From Dermanyssus gallinae (taxonomy: Eukaryota; Arthropoda; Arachnida; Mesostigmata; Dermanyssidae), in contig QVRM01001080.1 in NCBI GenBank assembly GCA_003439945.1, positions 1 through 64,000 of the forward strand: a stretch of 64,000 bases of DNA, written 5' to 3'. This document shows, in pieces, positions 33,540 to 45,134 of the stretch (positions are counted from its first letter, which is position 1; every line of letters begins with the position of its first letter). The position numbers and the translations under genes were made by a program. Under the pieces are notes generated by a model that was not told the DNA's origin, searched no databases, and saw only the letters and a program-made list of their open reading frames with translations.

Positions 33540-34560
33540 GATATCACTACCCACTAGACAAATACGTTTATATATTAGCACCCGTGTAGGGCAAATTGTC
33601 CTAAGACCACTTTCATGTGTTAACTCCCAACGTTTTACGGATAGACTGGGCACGCCGTGGCTTGATATACGTCACATAATCCAGCATCTTATACATCTAC
33701 ATCCATCTTGCGGTTCATGAAAACCCTCTTTGCTGCATAGTGTGCGATGAACCTAGTGGGCCGCAAAGGTCAAAAGTACCCTTTTCAGATTTCACTTAAC
33801 TTGAAATAAATCTTCTGTCAGTACCAGGACCCCATCTAGTATTCTAGACAAACCTATTCCCGCCTTTACTACGTGACAACCCGCCAACTCTCTTTATGTC
33901 CTTAACAAGCAGAAACTAATCACGTTCGAGAAAGCGAAACTGGTCTACTTCGAGCTTCTCCCAAAGTGGTGACATCCCGTGCATAGCCATCGGCACTATC
34001 TATTACAAATGAGTTCCCTGCAGTGATGCGCGTGTGTGCATACCGCAGTTTCCACTAAGTCTTTAAAAAAAAGTCGTTTGTTCGTGCGGTGATACAAATT
34101 GTGCCAACATACTCAAACATACTCAAAATATAATTGCACCGACCTTACGTCTAATTGTTTATTGTTGATTCGCCGAGTTGAGCTCGCAAAACTCCAGAAT
34201 TGTCGCTGCATTACATCGAAATTGGGTTTAATCAACTCTGACTAAATGCTGTGCAATTAAAGAACTAAATAACCGTAAATAAAACGCACAAATCTACCCT
34301 CTAATACGTAGGGTTGCGGTTCTGTGCTAGCTGAAGTGCATGCCTGTCGAAACATAATATACGAGTCAATGTGATCTTTACTAAACAATAATAAAAAGAG
34401 CATTATTGCCAATACTATTATTTTGATTGTTGTTGCCACAATGTTAAACCATTATTTCACTTTTTGTATTACAATCGCAATATTGTATCGATTAGTATGA
34501 AATTGTATCGAAAAGCCTAAGCCCCGATTAAAACGTGCGTTAAGTTAAAACAACAAAATG
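33540..34560. other. Intron DNA, no feature seen
   Basis: AT-rich with no supported ORF or repeat. Confidence 0.5.
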
Positions 34561-34564
34561 AACA

Positions 34565-34599
<35 letters not shown>

Positions 34600-34602
34600 C
34601 AT

Positions 34603-34649
34603 TGTAGAGTTTGGACGTACTTTACCGTTGTTGCTTAGTTCCGTCTCTG

Positions 34650-34696
<47 letters not shown>

Positions 34697-34788
34697 TAGC
34701 AACAATTGGTGAGTACCTCATATATATATATTTTTAATAGACAGAGACGGAACCAAATAACAACGGTAAAATACGTCCAAACTCTACG
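34603..34788. repeat. Intronic inverted repeat (50-bp stem) with TA-rich loop
   Basis: 34,603-34,652 and 34,739-34,788 are reverse complements at 44 of 50 positions. All six differences are transitions. The loop is largely (TA)n, and (TA)n also flanks the outer sides. The right arm ends 47 bp from the donor of the exon at 34,836-35,019, so the hairpin would form in the pre-mRNA next to that exon. Confidence 0.85.
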
Positions 34789-34835
34789 ATTGTATCTCAT
34801 TATATATATATATATATATATATATATGCGTTTAC

Positions 34836-35019
34836 CTTTAGGTCCAATGGAGGTAGGCAAGGCAGACCTGCCGAAGAGCTCGGCGGTATGAGCCATCATG
34901 GACAGTGGAGGCATGAGGCTGGAAGAAGTCAAAAGCGGCGACATTCCAGGCAGTGCAAATGACGGCGTGTCGGACTGTTGATGCAACAGCAAGCGCGCAC
35001 TTCCGAACGACAGGTTTAC
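34836..35019 (-). CDS. Coding exon of the minus-strand host gene (exon a)
   Basis: It is bounded by the acceptor TTCCATTCACAG (ends 35,020) and the donor AAAG-GTAAAC. The 184-nt exon enters in phase 0 with V-N-L-S-F and leaves one base. It encodes a Ser/Leu/Pro/Met-rich, low-charge segment (for example SFALPGMSPLLTSSS) typical of disordered regions. Codon use is GC-rich against AT-rich flanks, and no other frame is comparably open. A phase-0 start fits the exon at 53,521-53,616, with or without the microexon between. The intron behind it is 16.6 kb long. Confidence 0.72.
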
Positions 35020-35170
35020 CTGTGAATGGAAAATCGAGAGCATGAGCGATGACACAATACCATCGTGCAGGCTTATTTCTATACGCACGCGCGCAGAACG
35101 GGCTTTCGAGGCCACCACATTCCTGGACTGGCTAGAGCTACCACGACGTCGAAATATATTTATATATCTA

Positions 35171-35172
<2 letters not shown>

Positions 35173-35215
<43 letters not shown>
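35173..35215. repeat. (TA)n microsatellite
   Basis: 43 bp of TA. Confidence 0.95.
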
Positions 35216-35217
<2 letters not shown>

Positions 35218-35487
35218 TGGATAATTGAATATATATGCTGGAGACAAACACTTCGCCCGAAGCTAATCGTATCCTAAATTATATCATTGTAGGTCTGCAT
35301 CGCTGACAACTGCTTGTTATGTTTTATTTCTATAGAGGTTATCTGGTAATATTCATGGTGAAGAAGCACCTCTACAAAAGTCTGGCATGTCTGGGGACTT
35401 TTCAGTCTCACGTTGTTCCGCTATAGTAGCTCTCGCTCAGTGTTAAAACAGGCACAGCGACCAGCGTAACAGTGTCTTACAACCGCA

Positions 35488-35774
35488 ATGAGTGTGCCAA
35501 ACGTATGTTTGGTTTGGATAAAAAAGAGGCGGAGACTTTTCTTTTTACGAGACATTTTCTTACTATGCATTGTGTCGGCATCCCGACTAATTAGTTCAGT
35601 TTGCCTAATACTTGGCATGCCATGCATGTCAGGTATTTACTATTTAATCGGCAGCACAATGATCAATTATCGTGTTTACGCTGTGCTGCTGAGCCGCCAC
35701 GAGCACCTTGTACATACTAATAAAAAAAACCCTGAAAAAAACATAAATAAAGGACCGACCACCAACTGCAAATC
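35488..35774 (+). CDS. Weak candidate first exon, type II membrane-like
   Basis: An ATG opens 95 codons with a basic patch (KKRRR), a roughly 25-residue hydrophobic segment (FLLCIVSASRLISSVCLIL), then a polar tail, ending at a good donor ATC-GTGAGT. That layout resembles the N-terminus of a Golgi type II enzyme. Against it, the minus strand is open for 60 codons across the same bases with its own donor-like GTAAGA, and no matching downstream exon was found. Confidence 0.25.
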
Positions 35775-35799
35775 GTGAGTAATAGCCATTTAAAACAGA

Positions 35800-36525
35800 A
35801 ATGTGCTAATATCGACCCCTGGCGTCTCTGCATCCACAATCTTTAAACACGTAAATCAAATATTCGAAAAACAACATGGTGTACTTGTTCACAGCCTGTG
35901 AGATACAGCAGTCTCAATTAAAAAAACAAGAGCACAAGCAATAGTGAAATAATCCACACAGTAAACTAATTATAATTATCACAACAACAGCAATGACGAT
36001 GATCATCAAAAGGGAGTTTTCTAATTTGAAAGTGTTGTCTGTGAAATATATTCAGTTGTTTTTTTTTTCGCCAGGCTTCAGTTTGTACTTGTTGCGTCTA
36101 TAAGTATCCTTGAAAACACCTAGCACTTGACAAAGCAATTGACCTCTTCAGGGCCACCGACGCAGCAGGTCCGACGTATAAATACCGGGATCAACCCACG
36201 TAGCGCCAGCAAGTTCCCCTGTTTTGTAATACTCCGTCATGGCTTTAAATATCGTCTATACTGCAGCTTCCGAACATTTCCGTGCTCTCTTTACATTTAT
36301 ATTAAGAGATGTCCATAAGTCGTTCGCGTAATGGCCGCAGATAATCATCCCCAGCAATAACTTTGGACAAGCGAGCGATCACAAACGAAACGAGATTGTA
36401 ATAACTCGACTTATCTCGACGATCTGACCAACAACACTACAGCAAACTATATTACATTGACTTAAATTGAGCCCACCAAATGGCGAAAACCTTAGAGCCT
36501 TCGGCAATACGAGAGAAACATAAAA
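35800..36525. other. Intron DNA, no feature seen
   Basis: AT-rich with no supported feature. Confidence 0.5.
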
Positions 36526-36529
36526 GGTA

Positions 36530-36830
36530 TAACTTCAGCATTATTGGCTAAGCCTGTAATTCCGTCGTCCATAGGGAAGTTGTCTCTATATTGTATGCCC
36601 GTACGATCATATGTTGCCAGGCCGATTGGTAATAAGCTTACGCTAATATTACTTAATAAGCTTATTTACTGTATATACAAATTCTTGCTACTAAATATAA
36701 TCTTATATATTAAAATACCTATCTGTTGTAGATATGTATAGGCTAATGTACGCCATTATGGATAAGCATGTGAGACTAGTTAGAAACCTTAAATAGCTAT
36801 ACAAGTAGATTACATTATTAGTTCTTACTG
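36530..36830. repeat. Dispersed/direct repeat D, copy 1
   Basis: It shares with 39,585-39,845 the blocks AGCATTATTG, GTTGTC-TATNTTGTA, CATATGTTGCCAGGC-AATTGGT and GTTCTTACT-AACT, in the same order and orientation. It has no coding capacity and its class is unknown. Confidence 0.5.
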
Positions 36831-37001
36831 AACTAAGTGAGGCATGCTTGGTAGCTTGCATAAATATATTTATATTTGTCTACCTTTCTTTACAGAAGAA
36901 AAGGTGCACGTAGAGGTAGGCAAGGAAAATTATGTCTAAAGAAAAACAGATATTTCATTAATTTTTTTACGTGCCGTTAGGTACACTCCTGAGGAACATT
37001 T

Positions 37002-38056
37002 TTATTCAATGTAGCCACCACCAGCAGCAATTACACTTTCAATTCTGGCGCGAAAGCGCCCGCAGGCCTTCTTCAAAGTTAGCGGATTGAGATTCTTGAA
37101 CGACTCGATAATGGCTCTGCGTAGCGCCTCTGTATTTGCACGTCGAGACCTGCTAGTCTCTTGCTCAACAACGCCCCATACATAGAAGTCCAGGGGATTC
37201 AAGTCTGGACTGCTAGGGAGCCATATCGTTTTGTCCCAGAACGCCGTCATGTTGCCCCGTAGCCAATCCTGGACGAGATTACTGGTGTGGGCGGGAGCGC
37301 CGTCCTGTTGAAAGACATATTGTCTTCCATTGGACACTCTTTCAATCCATGGTTTTACCACGCTTCGCAGAACACGTAAATACACTTCCTTTGTTACGGT
37401 TTCGTGTCTGTCAAAAAAGTGTGGGGGCATCACGTCTCCTTCATTCGACACAACACTTAGGACGTGCACACTGGCAGGATGTTTGGTTCATTGCACGATT
37501 GGTACATTCTCAGGGTTCTTTGCCGGTCATTTTTCGGGTTATGTTTTTGGTCAATGGTAAAGATTTTTAATATGTAATGGAGAAGAATCGAAGGTGTCCC
37601 GCCATTTCGTGTCTCAAAAAACGTGAGGATGAGACGGCAGCAAGTCATCCTCTTATTTTTCGCGGCCTGAGACAACATCTGTCTGACTTTAAACGTGTAA
37701 GACTTGTCGCGCAGTTCTTCGTTGATAATCCGACGCATAGAACAATCACTCATATTAAATTTGATCGCTAAACGGCGCATCGATAGACTTGGATCCTTAA
37801 AATCGCAGTTTTGCACCATTTTGATCACTTTTGGCGTCCTCACTTCTCGTCGGCGGTTGTGAATCTTCCTTCCAGGTGTTGCACTACCTAGCCCTGTCTC
37901 TTCTGCATCTCTGTAGCGTCGGGCAATGTCGTAGACCGTTGCTCTTTTAAATCCAGTGATGTTGACAATTTCGGCTGGCCGATGTCCGGCACAAAGCAAT
38001 TGGATACCGGTTGTTCTTCGGTCATATTCTGGACCCAGGTTGCGGCGGCCGTCCAT
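37002..38056 (-). pseudogene. Tc1/mariner-superfamily transposase, DD37D type, frameshifted
   Basis: A cut-and-paste transposase that acts on its own element's ends. The N-terminus has two helix-turn-helix motifs (GHRPAEIVNITGFKRATVYD and MRRLAIKFNMS...). The first catalytic Asp is in KIFTID and the second in QQDGAPAH. The third is in SSPDLNPLDF, with 37 residues between the second and third. This spacing defines the DD37D group. The reading frame is broken near a T-run before FLRHEMAG (about 37,620), again before KIFTID, and once more near 37,465. Each part is well preserved, so inactivation seems recent relative to the R1 remnants. No terminal inverted repeats were convincing, although the right side ends beside TATATA at 38,180. 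Confidence 0.85.
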
Positions 38057-38184
38057 GATGACAATGCGTTTTTGTTCTATTGTGGGTGGGCTGTCTGCTA
38101 ATGCAAACCGATCTGAATTAACGCCTTCCGTCTATGCTGGGTAGCCCGCCAAAATGTGTCTGGATTTAGCTGACGCACCCTATA

Positions 38185-39580
38185 TATATATGTATACCGT
38201 TATACCGCTATGATTTTTAGTTTTATTCAAATACATTTGTATTTTGTGCTAATATAATATAACACTATTTAGAAGACATAGTTTAATATAATTATTATTA
38301 GTATTTGTTGGTATAATTAGGCTTTTCACTGGCGCCTTTAAATCATTTGTTGAAGACAATTCGGGTTTTTGCAGCGTCTCTCAGTGTCCACTATACGGGA
38401 ACGATCTTTTCACAGCAAATCGCGAACAGATAGCGCGCAACAATTGCGTCAATATACATAGAGCTGAGGGATTTTGAAGCCTGTCTCTAGGTTTCGCGGT
38501 GCAACTTGTTGATCATAAAAGTGTACTAATAAAGGCTTGTAGCCTTGGTTGGGACTGAATACGCTTATGATTGGCAACTGAATCTTGCAAACTCGATAGA
38601 GGCTTTTCAGCATTCATGAAACGGGTTCGTTTGCGGCGTTCATCACGAAGTCGATTCTTGTACCTGCTAGTAGGCTGCGACTCAGCAGTGGAAACGATTA
38701 GAATCAGACTGAGGTCACCGGGCATTGAGCCTGTTCAGCAGTTTTAGCGGGAATTGCAAGGTAAAGTGACGGAATCGAAAAAAAGAGGTTGTTTATGCAA
38801 ACGTACACCTCACCAGAAACCTATGGGACGGAATGGCATGCACTAGTCGTTATGCATACACGAGGAACTTTGTCCCCAGGAGTAGATGAAGTCCGCTGGC
38901 GGTTCCGCTCGCAAGAATGCGCTAAGTAGCGCGCGCGACAAACTGCTAGATCCATTGACCTGGAAGGGCGCTCGCCACTTCTCCTGATAGTCCATAGTAC
39001 TGGTTTATGAAGATCTGGGCTATCAGAGAGTGAAGCTTAAGGAAGGAGGTACGTTTAGTGGGTATGGGTCTTAACGGAGTAACATCCAACCGTTAGAGTC
39101 GAGTCCCCACTGTTTGTGAGAAAGACTCGTAGAGATAGTGCGTAACTGCATTTAATACCGCCTCCACAAAAAAATTCCAAACCCATCGGGGTCTTTGCAT
39201 TTTCTCGCTTAATAGTACGGGAGCTAAGATGCCTCGAGAAACTATATTGTTGCACAATATACATATTATATATATAGCTTAAATGCAAACTTTTTTTTAA
39301 AGAGGGTCACATGTACATTATTTTTACGCAGGTAAAGTAGGTACGCTAATCCCTATATACGGTAATCTTACTATTAATTGTATTTTTTTAATTGTGCTAA
39401 CGTTGGCAGAAGATAACTACATGTATTTAGGCATTATTCGAAATCATGCTGTACAATAGTGACACAATACGTATTTTGGAGTGAAACGTATATGGATTAA
39501 CTAATTAATTCCACTAAATTGAATTGAGATCCTACCAAATATACAAACTATAGGACTTTTAGAAGCACGAGTAAATCATA
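38185..39580. other. No confident feature
   Basis: A 70-codon minus ORF (38,513-38,725) has a protein-like, Arg-rich composition but no splice sites in a phase that fits the minus-strand gene. The rest is AT-rich intron. Confidence 0.4.
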
Positions 39581-39584
39581 GAAG

Positions 39585-39845
39585 GATATGCTCTAGCATT
39601 ATTGATGGAGCATGTAGTTTCATCATTTAGAGGGCAGTTGTCGATATGCTGTACACGTGTGCGACCGCATGTTGCCAGGCTAATTGGTCATGAACTGACG
39701 TGTATTGTGCATACAGATACCTGTTACTAAATATGTCTTTATTTACCGAGACTCTCGTTATAGAGACGAGTTGCAAACCGTAACTGGCCACAAAAGACGA
39801 TCATGTTATTCGTTCTTACTAACTTGTAGATGACTATTAGTTAGA
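39585..39845. repeat. Dispersed/direct repeat D, copy 2
   Basis: Second copy of the segment at 36,530-36,830, about 3.05 kb away in direct orientation. The mariner pseudogene lies between them. Confidence 0.5.
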
Positions 39846-40241
39846 CGTACAATAGTCAATATTTGTCACTGCTGACTAGGCGCTTGCTACACTTGCTGCA
39901 GTGGATTCCTATCTATTTGACTGCCGGTATTTACAATACTTGTGCAACTGCTATACATAGCTGCAAATCAGGTCGCAAACATGCAAGATCTCGGTTCACT
40001 ACGTTGATCTTTATAGACGGTGACGGTATGCGATATCTGACCGCAACTTCTTTATGGATACTTGTCAAAAAATCATTTCTATATATATATATATATATAT
40101 ATAAATATTCATATTCATCCTGACAGGGGCGCAGAATCTGTGCCTGTGTATTTGTAATAAATTGTGGGTGTCACACAGGACACCGTTACACTCAATTCTG
40201 TTCACTTACTTCGTGAAACTCTATATTTTGATATTTTCCAG

Positions 40242-40486
40242 TTGCTACTGTAACTGATAACGGGGAAGAAAAATTGGGGCAACTCTCCCACGCTCACCTC
40301 GTCCGTGCTCGACGTACTGTAGGCTACGTTGACTTGGCCGCCTTGGACGAGGCACGGGTCAACCGATGCGTCAGAAAACATGGCTACTTTTTCCTAGGGC
40401 TTCACGATGACGACAACGAGTTTCTCTACACAATTTCGCATACAATCCCACAATGTACGGATCTGCGCGTACTCGATGGGCAATAA
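40242..40486 (+). CDS. Weak candidate terminal exon, plus strand
   Basis: A good acceptor (TTGATATTTTCCAG, ending 40,241) is followed by 81 open codons with balanced composition, including RTVGYVDLAALDEARVNRCV and KHGYFFLGLHDDDNEF, ending at TAA. I do not recognise it. The minus strand over the same stretch has its own acceptor/donor pair (tract before TTATCAG at about 40,254, GTAAGT at 40,210), so the strand is not certain. No partner exon was found. Confidence 0.3.
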
Positions 40487-40489
40487 TAA

Positions 40490-41506
40490 GACGTCAACAC
40501 AACTCCTGTGTTCTTCTCCGTCTCCCAAAGCTGTCCAGATCGTCTATTAGCTCATGCTGCATTGCGCTTAAACCACGCCTGCTATATCTATGCTTGCCTC
40601 ATCAAAAACAAAGAAAAGAGGAAAACGTGTTGGTAACACAAACACCAATCGATGCCTACTATCCTCGGTAATTACAACGTGAACTGGCTTCTCGAACTGG
40701 CGTTGTCATGCGTTTTGCACCATCCAGCAGCGATAATGCTGCCTTTACCAGTCCGTAACACCGGAGCCTTCATGTAGCACAGCTGAACGACAACTATCAA
40801 CTAGTTAGTTGTTTTCGCACCTAGTAAAGTCCAGGACATACTTAATTGACTTTTTTTCCCATGCTAGGGCATTGCCTCGCTACGTGGAGCGCATGGTGGA
40901 ACGGCGTTCACAAAAAACCTGCTGCTAGAATGGTGCCTCTATTCGTTCGGTTCTCTCTCGGCCACCCACAGCAGACACTATAGGGCAACACGCAATCCAG
41001 CTAGGTAGATGATGTGGTTTAGGCATGGGCTGTTCTCTGTTGCTCACTCTCGCTCGCATGCTCTTGTGCAAGCGCTCTCCTGCCTAGTCGAACTATTTTA
41101 AAGCCTCCTTCCCTTAGTAGAAGCTCCGCTTTAGGTTGGCGTAGTTGACGTAACGAAACGGATTTAACGAAATGCAACGTTCAGCGGTCGCACCGCCACC
41201 CCTCGGGCGTGGCGACTCCCCCCCCCCCCCCCGGCCCGTCTTTTCATTGGTATGATCTAACAGATCGCCGGTGATCCACCGTGACGGACAACAACGGACA
41301 GTTGCGTCTAGGCTAAGAAAGCCGTTGGCCTGCCGTACCACAGTATGGGCGTCTCCTCCGGCTCTGCCACTCTACCACATGCACGCCTGCATTAGATTAG
41401 AGAGCTCGGTACGAAAGAAGCCCGTTAGCCCGTCAAAATTCGATTGTCCAATCGCTGGTTCATAACCTTATCATCAATTCAAGATTAACAGCTAATATAT
41501 ATATAA

Positions 41507-41510
<4 letters not shown>
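40490..41510. other. No gene seen; C15 homopolymer
   Basis: A run of 15 C lies at 41,218-41,232. A short (TA)n is at 40,080-40,102 just upstream of this stretch. No supported coding. Confidence 0.5.

Positions 41511-41550
<40 letters not shown>
41511..41550. repeat. (TA)n microsatellite
   Basis: 40 bp of TA with an imperfect left edge. Another array lies at 41,749-41,774. Confidence 0.9.
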
Positions 41551-41554
<4 letters not shown>

Positions 41555-41879
41555 AAATTTAATTGCGTTTTTCGGACACGTGACACGTTCACGTCTACCT
41601 GACCATCGTAGAAAATCATACAGGACATGTAGTTTTTTCATACGACGTATGAAATTGTATTCTCCCAATGACCTACGCAGCAAGCACGTAAACACATTTG
41701 AATGTAATAATTACAGCCTTCTTCATTATAAGTTATTTAGCAAGAGTAGTATATATATATATATATATATATATTACAACTTCGTTGCATTTTCCAAGCT
41801 CCTGCCAGCGGGATCGTCATAGGCATTGATCACATAGTCGGTGTGGAGAAACCAAGAGCGGCGGTAGCGGTGCACGATA

Positions 41880-42840
41880 TATGGTATATTGCCTATATGT
41901 GAGGGCTAAACCATGCGACTGTATGCCAATGGTGCAGAGATAATATGATAAGGTGTCCAATACATATGCTGCAGTAAACATTCCCTGCTATTCCTGGAAA
42001 AGGTGCAGAAATAGTTCGATAATCTGTAACCTCCGCCTGGCACTGATTGGTTCCACAGCCGGCGAGCAATTTTTTAAACCGGTTCCTCACCGTCCGAGGA
42101 ATACAAAGAACCCGTATTACACATGTTGTAAAATGTCTCTTCAGCTGAGCAAAGTCTGCCGCCGATAGATATGTCCTAACTTTACCGAGACTGTAACTCA
42201 GCATTGGCACAAGCCCTAGCTTAAAAAGTAGCGCAAGAACACGCAGCGACAGTCTCCGAACGTCCTTCACCTCCAAATGCACGGAGAAAACTGCCGTTTG
42301 GCACCTGTCAACGATATATTGTGTAAAGATCGTGTTCATAAAATTGACCTTAAGGCCCAAGTATGGAAAGGAGTTTACGAACTCAAACTTTTTACCTTTG
42401 CAGACAATTTTGTCAGTGGCTGCCAGTTGACCCCCATTCATTGCTTTCGTTTTTCGTGACACATTCCGGTCCGCACATGGCAAACAAAGTCAGCGATTGG
42501 TAGAGCAAATCGCAGACAGCAGATTGATATTCCCTGTGAGTCCCCACCTTTTGTCCTGGCTTTAAGGTGTCGCCATTCCAGATGTCCACTTCCAGGCAGC
42601 AAATAAGCTGAAAACACTTGTAGAAGAGGACCATTCTTGCTCTGAATATCTCTGAAAGGACAACTCTTGCGGATGTGTGTATGTCTTGCCGTTATGATAG
42701 CTTCCTGACTCTTCAATTTTGTTTGCTGATATTTTGACCCCAGCGAATAGATATTTGCCACTGCCACTCGGATCATCTGACCCGGGTTTCCTCAACGTTC
42801 GACGTGTCTTGTACCAACACCTGCAAACCCGCACCATTCA
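41880..42840 (-). mobile_element. Degenerate LINE, RT thumb and tail
   Basis: A 196-codon minus frame (41,893-42,483) holds 'KKFEFVNSFPYLGLKV', the F-x-YLG motif that follows the RT palm in many LINEs, then RRLSLRVLALLFKLGLVPML and a C-terminal Cys/His-rich piece (YCSICIGH...HHWH). Upstream short frames to 42,840 look like decayed palm. The catalytic box is not recognisable. This lineage differs from the R1-like copies. Confidence 0.6.
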
Positions 42841-42844
42841 GAGT

Positions 42845-45130
42845 CACGTGATCTTATAGTACTGTAGGCCGAACGGTGTGTACGCCTTGCTCTGCTGAGC
42901 CTTCCCAAGGCTCCTGTTACCTTCAGTACTTCCGTAGCCATAGCTACTCTTAGCTTCTACCCAAAAACCGTGTCGCATGAACTTTCTAAATGTTCCTTGG
43001 GGGGGGATCTGGGATACTTGCTCCTCTTCCATCTCTCTCATTAGAGCCCGAGTAGCGCTATAGATACGGCCACTAATTTCAGCAATCTACGCCTGCATTA
43101 TTTTGGTCCGTTAATGCTTGGCAAAATAATTGTTATTGCATTAGCCGCCTTAGCCGAGAATGTCTTCAGGTGGCTGAGGCCCGTAAACTTCTTGTCCATG
43201 CGGATAATCCCCTAGTGCTGGGCCTTCTTGACCTGCTTTATTTGCTGCTCTGCCTGGTATAGTCTGATAGAACCTATCTTCTCCCTTCCCGTTAGCAGTA
43301 TGGCCTCGTTTTTCTCCGGAGCAATTGCTAAACCGGCTTCCTCCTTCCATCTCCTTGTACATTTTAGAATTCTATTAACGTAGAGTCACAAATCCTTTGC
43401 AGTTTTTGCCTAAACTGTGATAGCCAGATCATTCGCGTACGCGATCATCTCTACTCCTTGTGGAAGGCTATCCTGGCGGGGGGCGTTATCGTACGCTAAG
43501 TTCCAGAGCACGGAACCCAGAATCGAGCCCTGCGGAACTCCTGCTGTCATTAATATTTCCACTTCACTGTTGAAAACACTTCGGTCCTCCAAGTATCCTG
43601 AGATAACCTAGATGACATAATGTGGGTTCTGTTTCTCACTAGCGTCTTTAGTATTGTCTCTTACGGGAGGCTGTTGAAGGCGTTCCTGACGTCTGAAAAG
43701 CCAGGAACAGTTTTCTGGTGCATATAGTTGAACTATGGTAACTATCTACAACTAAAAGGTCAGCCTCAGCCGTAAATTGGTGGACAGCAGTAAGCACTGA
43801 CCGCTTATTCTTGAATCCATATTAAGAATCTGAAAGGAGTCTATTTTTCTGCAAGAAGGTCCTAAGCTTTTTCAATAATTGCCTCATATCCTTTCGTAGG
43901 GCTATTTAATAGGCAGATAGGCCTGAAGCCTCCGTTGTCTTTGAGAAATGAGGACAACCTCAGCTTGCTTTCAGTTTGCAGGTATTTTTCCTCTTGTGGT
44001 CGCTGTAGTCAACACCTACGCAACCAGAATTGGATACTCATTAATTAGTAGTTTGACCGCCACGGGCGGGATTTCCCGGTTTAAGTTTAGCCGCGCCCGT
44101 AAATACTTGGGGGGGGGGGGGGGATGGTAATGCACCATCTCTTTTTAGTGAGACATCTGTGCTCCCCGTTTTTTTTCGATCATGGTCGATTTCTCGTCCA
44201 CTCCGGCATTCACCTTGTTTGAATTGGGAACCCTGAAAACCAATTTAGGAGTGGCCGGTCTGGGTCTTAAACCTAGGCCTCCCGAATGCAAGGCAAAGGC
44301 TTTTGCCACTAAGCCATCTTGCTCGGTAACTTCCGCTACTGGTATCGCTGAGGCTCGTTCCCTTTTCCTGTAGATGCCTCTCGCCTGCTTTATGGCTCTC
44401 TGTTGAAACGAGCGTGTTCCGGGACGAGTTTGTTTAGAGCGTGGGTAATTTGCTCTTTTGTGAGCACAGCCCTAGGTTTTCGTGTGTTACCTCCTTTGAC
44501 TATCTTATGGGGGGGCGTTCCCCAAGAATTGGTTTCAATTTTGTTGAGAAGGTAGCGCTAACTATTTGTTTTGCTTTCCATAATTTGTCGTTTCAATGTG
44601 GCTCTACACTTTCGATAATTGACCAAAACTTGGGCTTCATTCTCTGAGTTTGTGCGTGGCTTTTTTTTAGATCATGCCTTGCTCTGTTGCAGGCTCTTCT
44701 GAGCAATGACTTTGTTCCATCAGTATTTTGGCTTCAATCTCGCCCGCTTGGGGCGTATGGGCTTTGAAGCTTAGGCGCATGCCATTATCAGAAGTTCTTG
44801 AAGCTTCTCTGGGGGTTGAGGTAGTTCAGCGTCGATGATTGCATTGCTGAGTTCTGTTTTAAAGAATTCCTCATCGGAGATCCTGTAGTGAATTTTGTCA
44901 CTTTCTTGTAGCCTGGGCGTCCGCGCCTCTACCGTGAACTCTATGCGTAGTGGTCTTTGAGGTTTTCGTCTTCAGTGAAGACTTTCCAACCCGTTATTTT
45001 GCAAGCTAGTGTGCCGTCGTAAAGCGCTATGTCATGACTAGCTGCCCAACCGAGTAAGTATATTTCACCTGCTGCGTCAACGTCGCCCGTGAGTAGGGTT
45101 TCCGATCCGTCACTGGTGTCGCATACTGAA
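42845..45130 (-). mobile_element. Degenerate R1-like element with YAND box, carries a SINE
   Basis: On minus, 43,592-43,410 reads 'TAGVPQGSILGSVLWN' and 'MIAYANDLAITV'. The first Asp of YADD is Asn (AAT). Fingers lie at about 43,650-43,960 and the PDG-type region near 44,060, with the linker and endonuclease blocks at 44,350-45,100. A SINE splits it at 44,169-44,327. A 15-base G-run at 44,109-44,123 also disrupts it. It is closest to the copy at 22.9-24.6 kb. The change in the catalytic motif plus many stops make it inactive. Confidence 0.75.
44169..44327 (-). mobile_element. tRNA-derived SINE, copy 2
   Basis: Same head as copy 1 (CCGAGCAAGATGGCTTAGTGG, B box decayed to GGTTTAAGACCC), with poly(A) as the T-run at 44,169-44,176. 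It is slightly shorter than copy 1. It is inserted within the R1-like copy, and the host sequence continues on both sides. Confidence 0.78.
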
Positions 45131-45134
45131 TCTC

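Noticed and set aside
36960..38185. Terminal inverted repeats for the DD37D element
   Set aside because: Sequences beside both ends share only a few bases (TAGG), not enough to define ends.
38513..38725. 70-codon Arg-rich minus ORF as an exon of the host gene
   Set aside because: An acceptor in phase 0 exists, but no donor gives a phase that fits the next exon.
40211..40254. 44-nt minus exon between a fine pyrimidine tract and GTAAGT
   Set aside because: Its length would break the phase between exons f and a, the phase-0 reading has a stop, and a plus-strand exon competes for the same bases.
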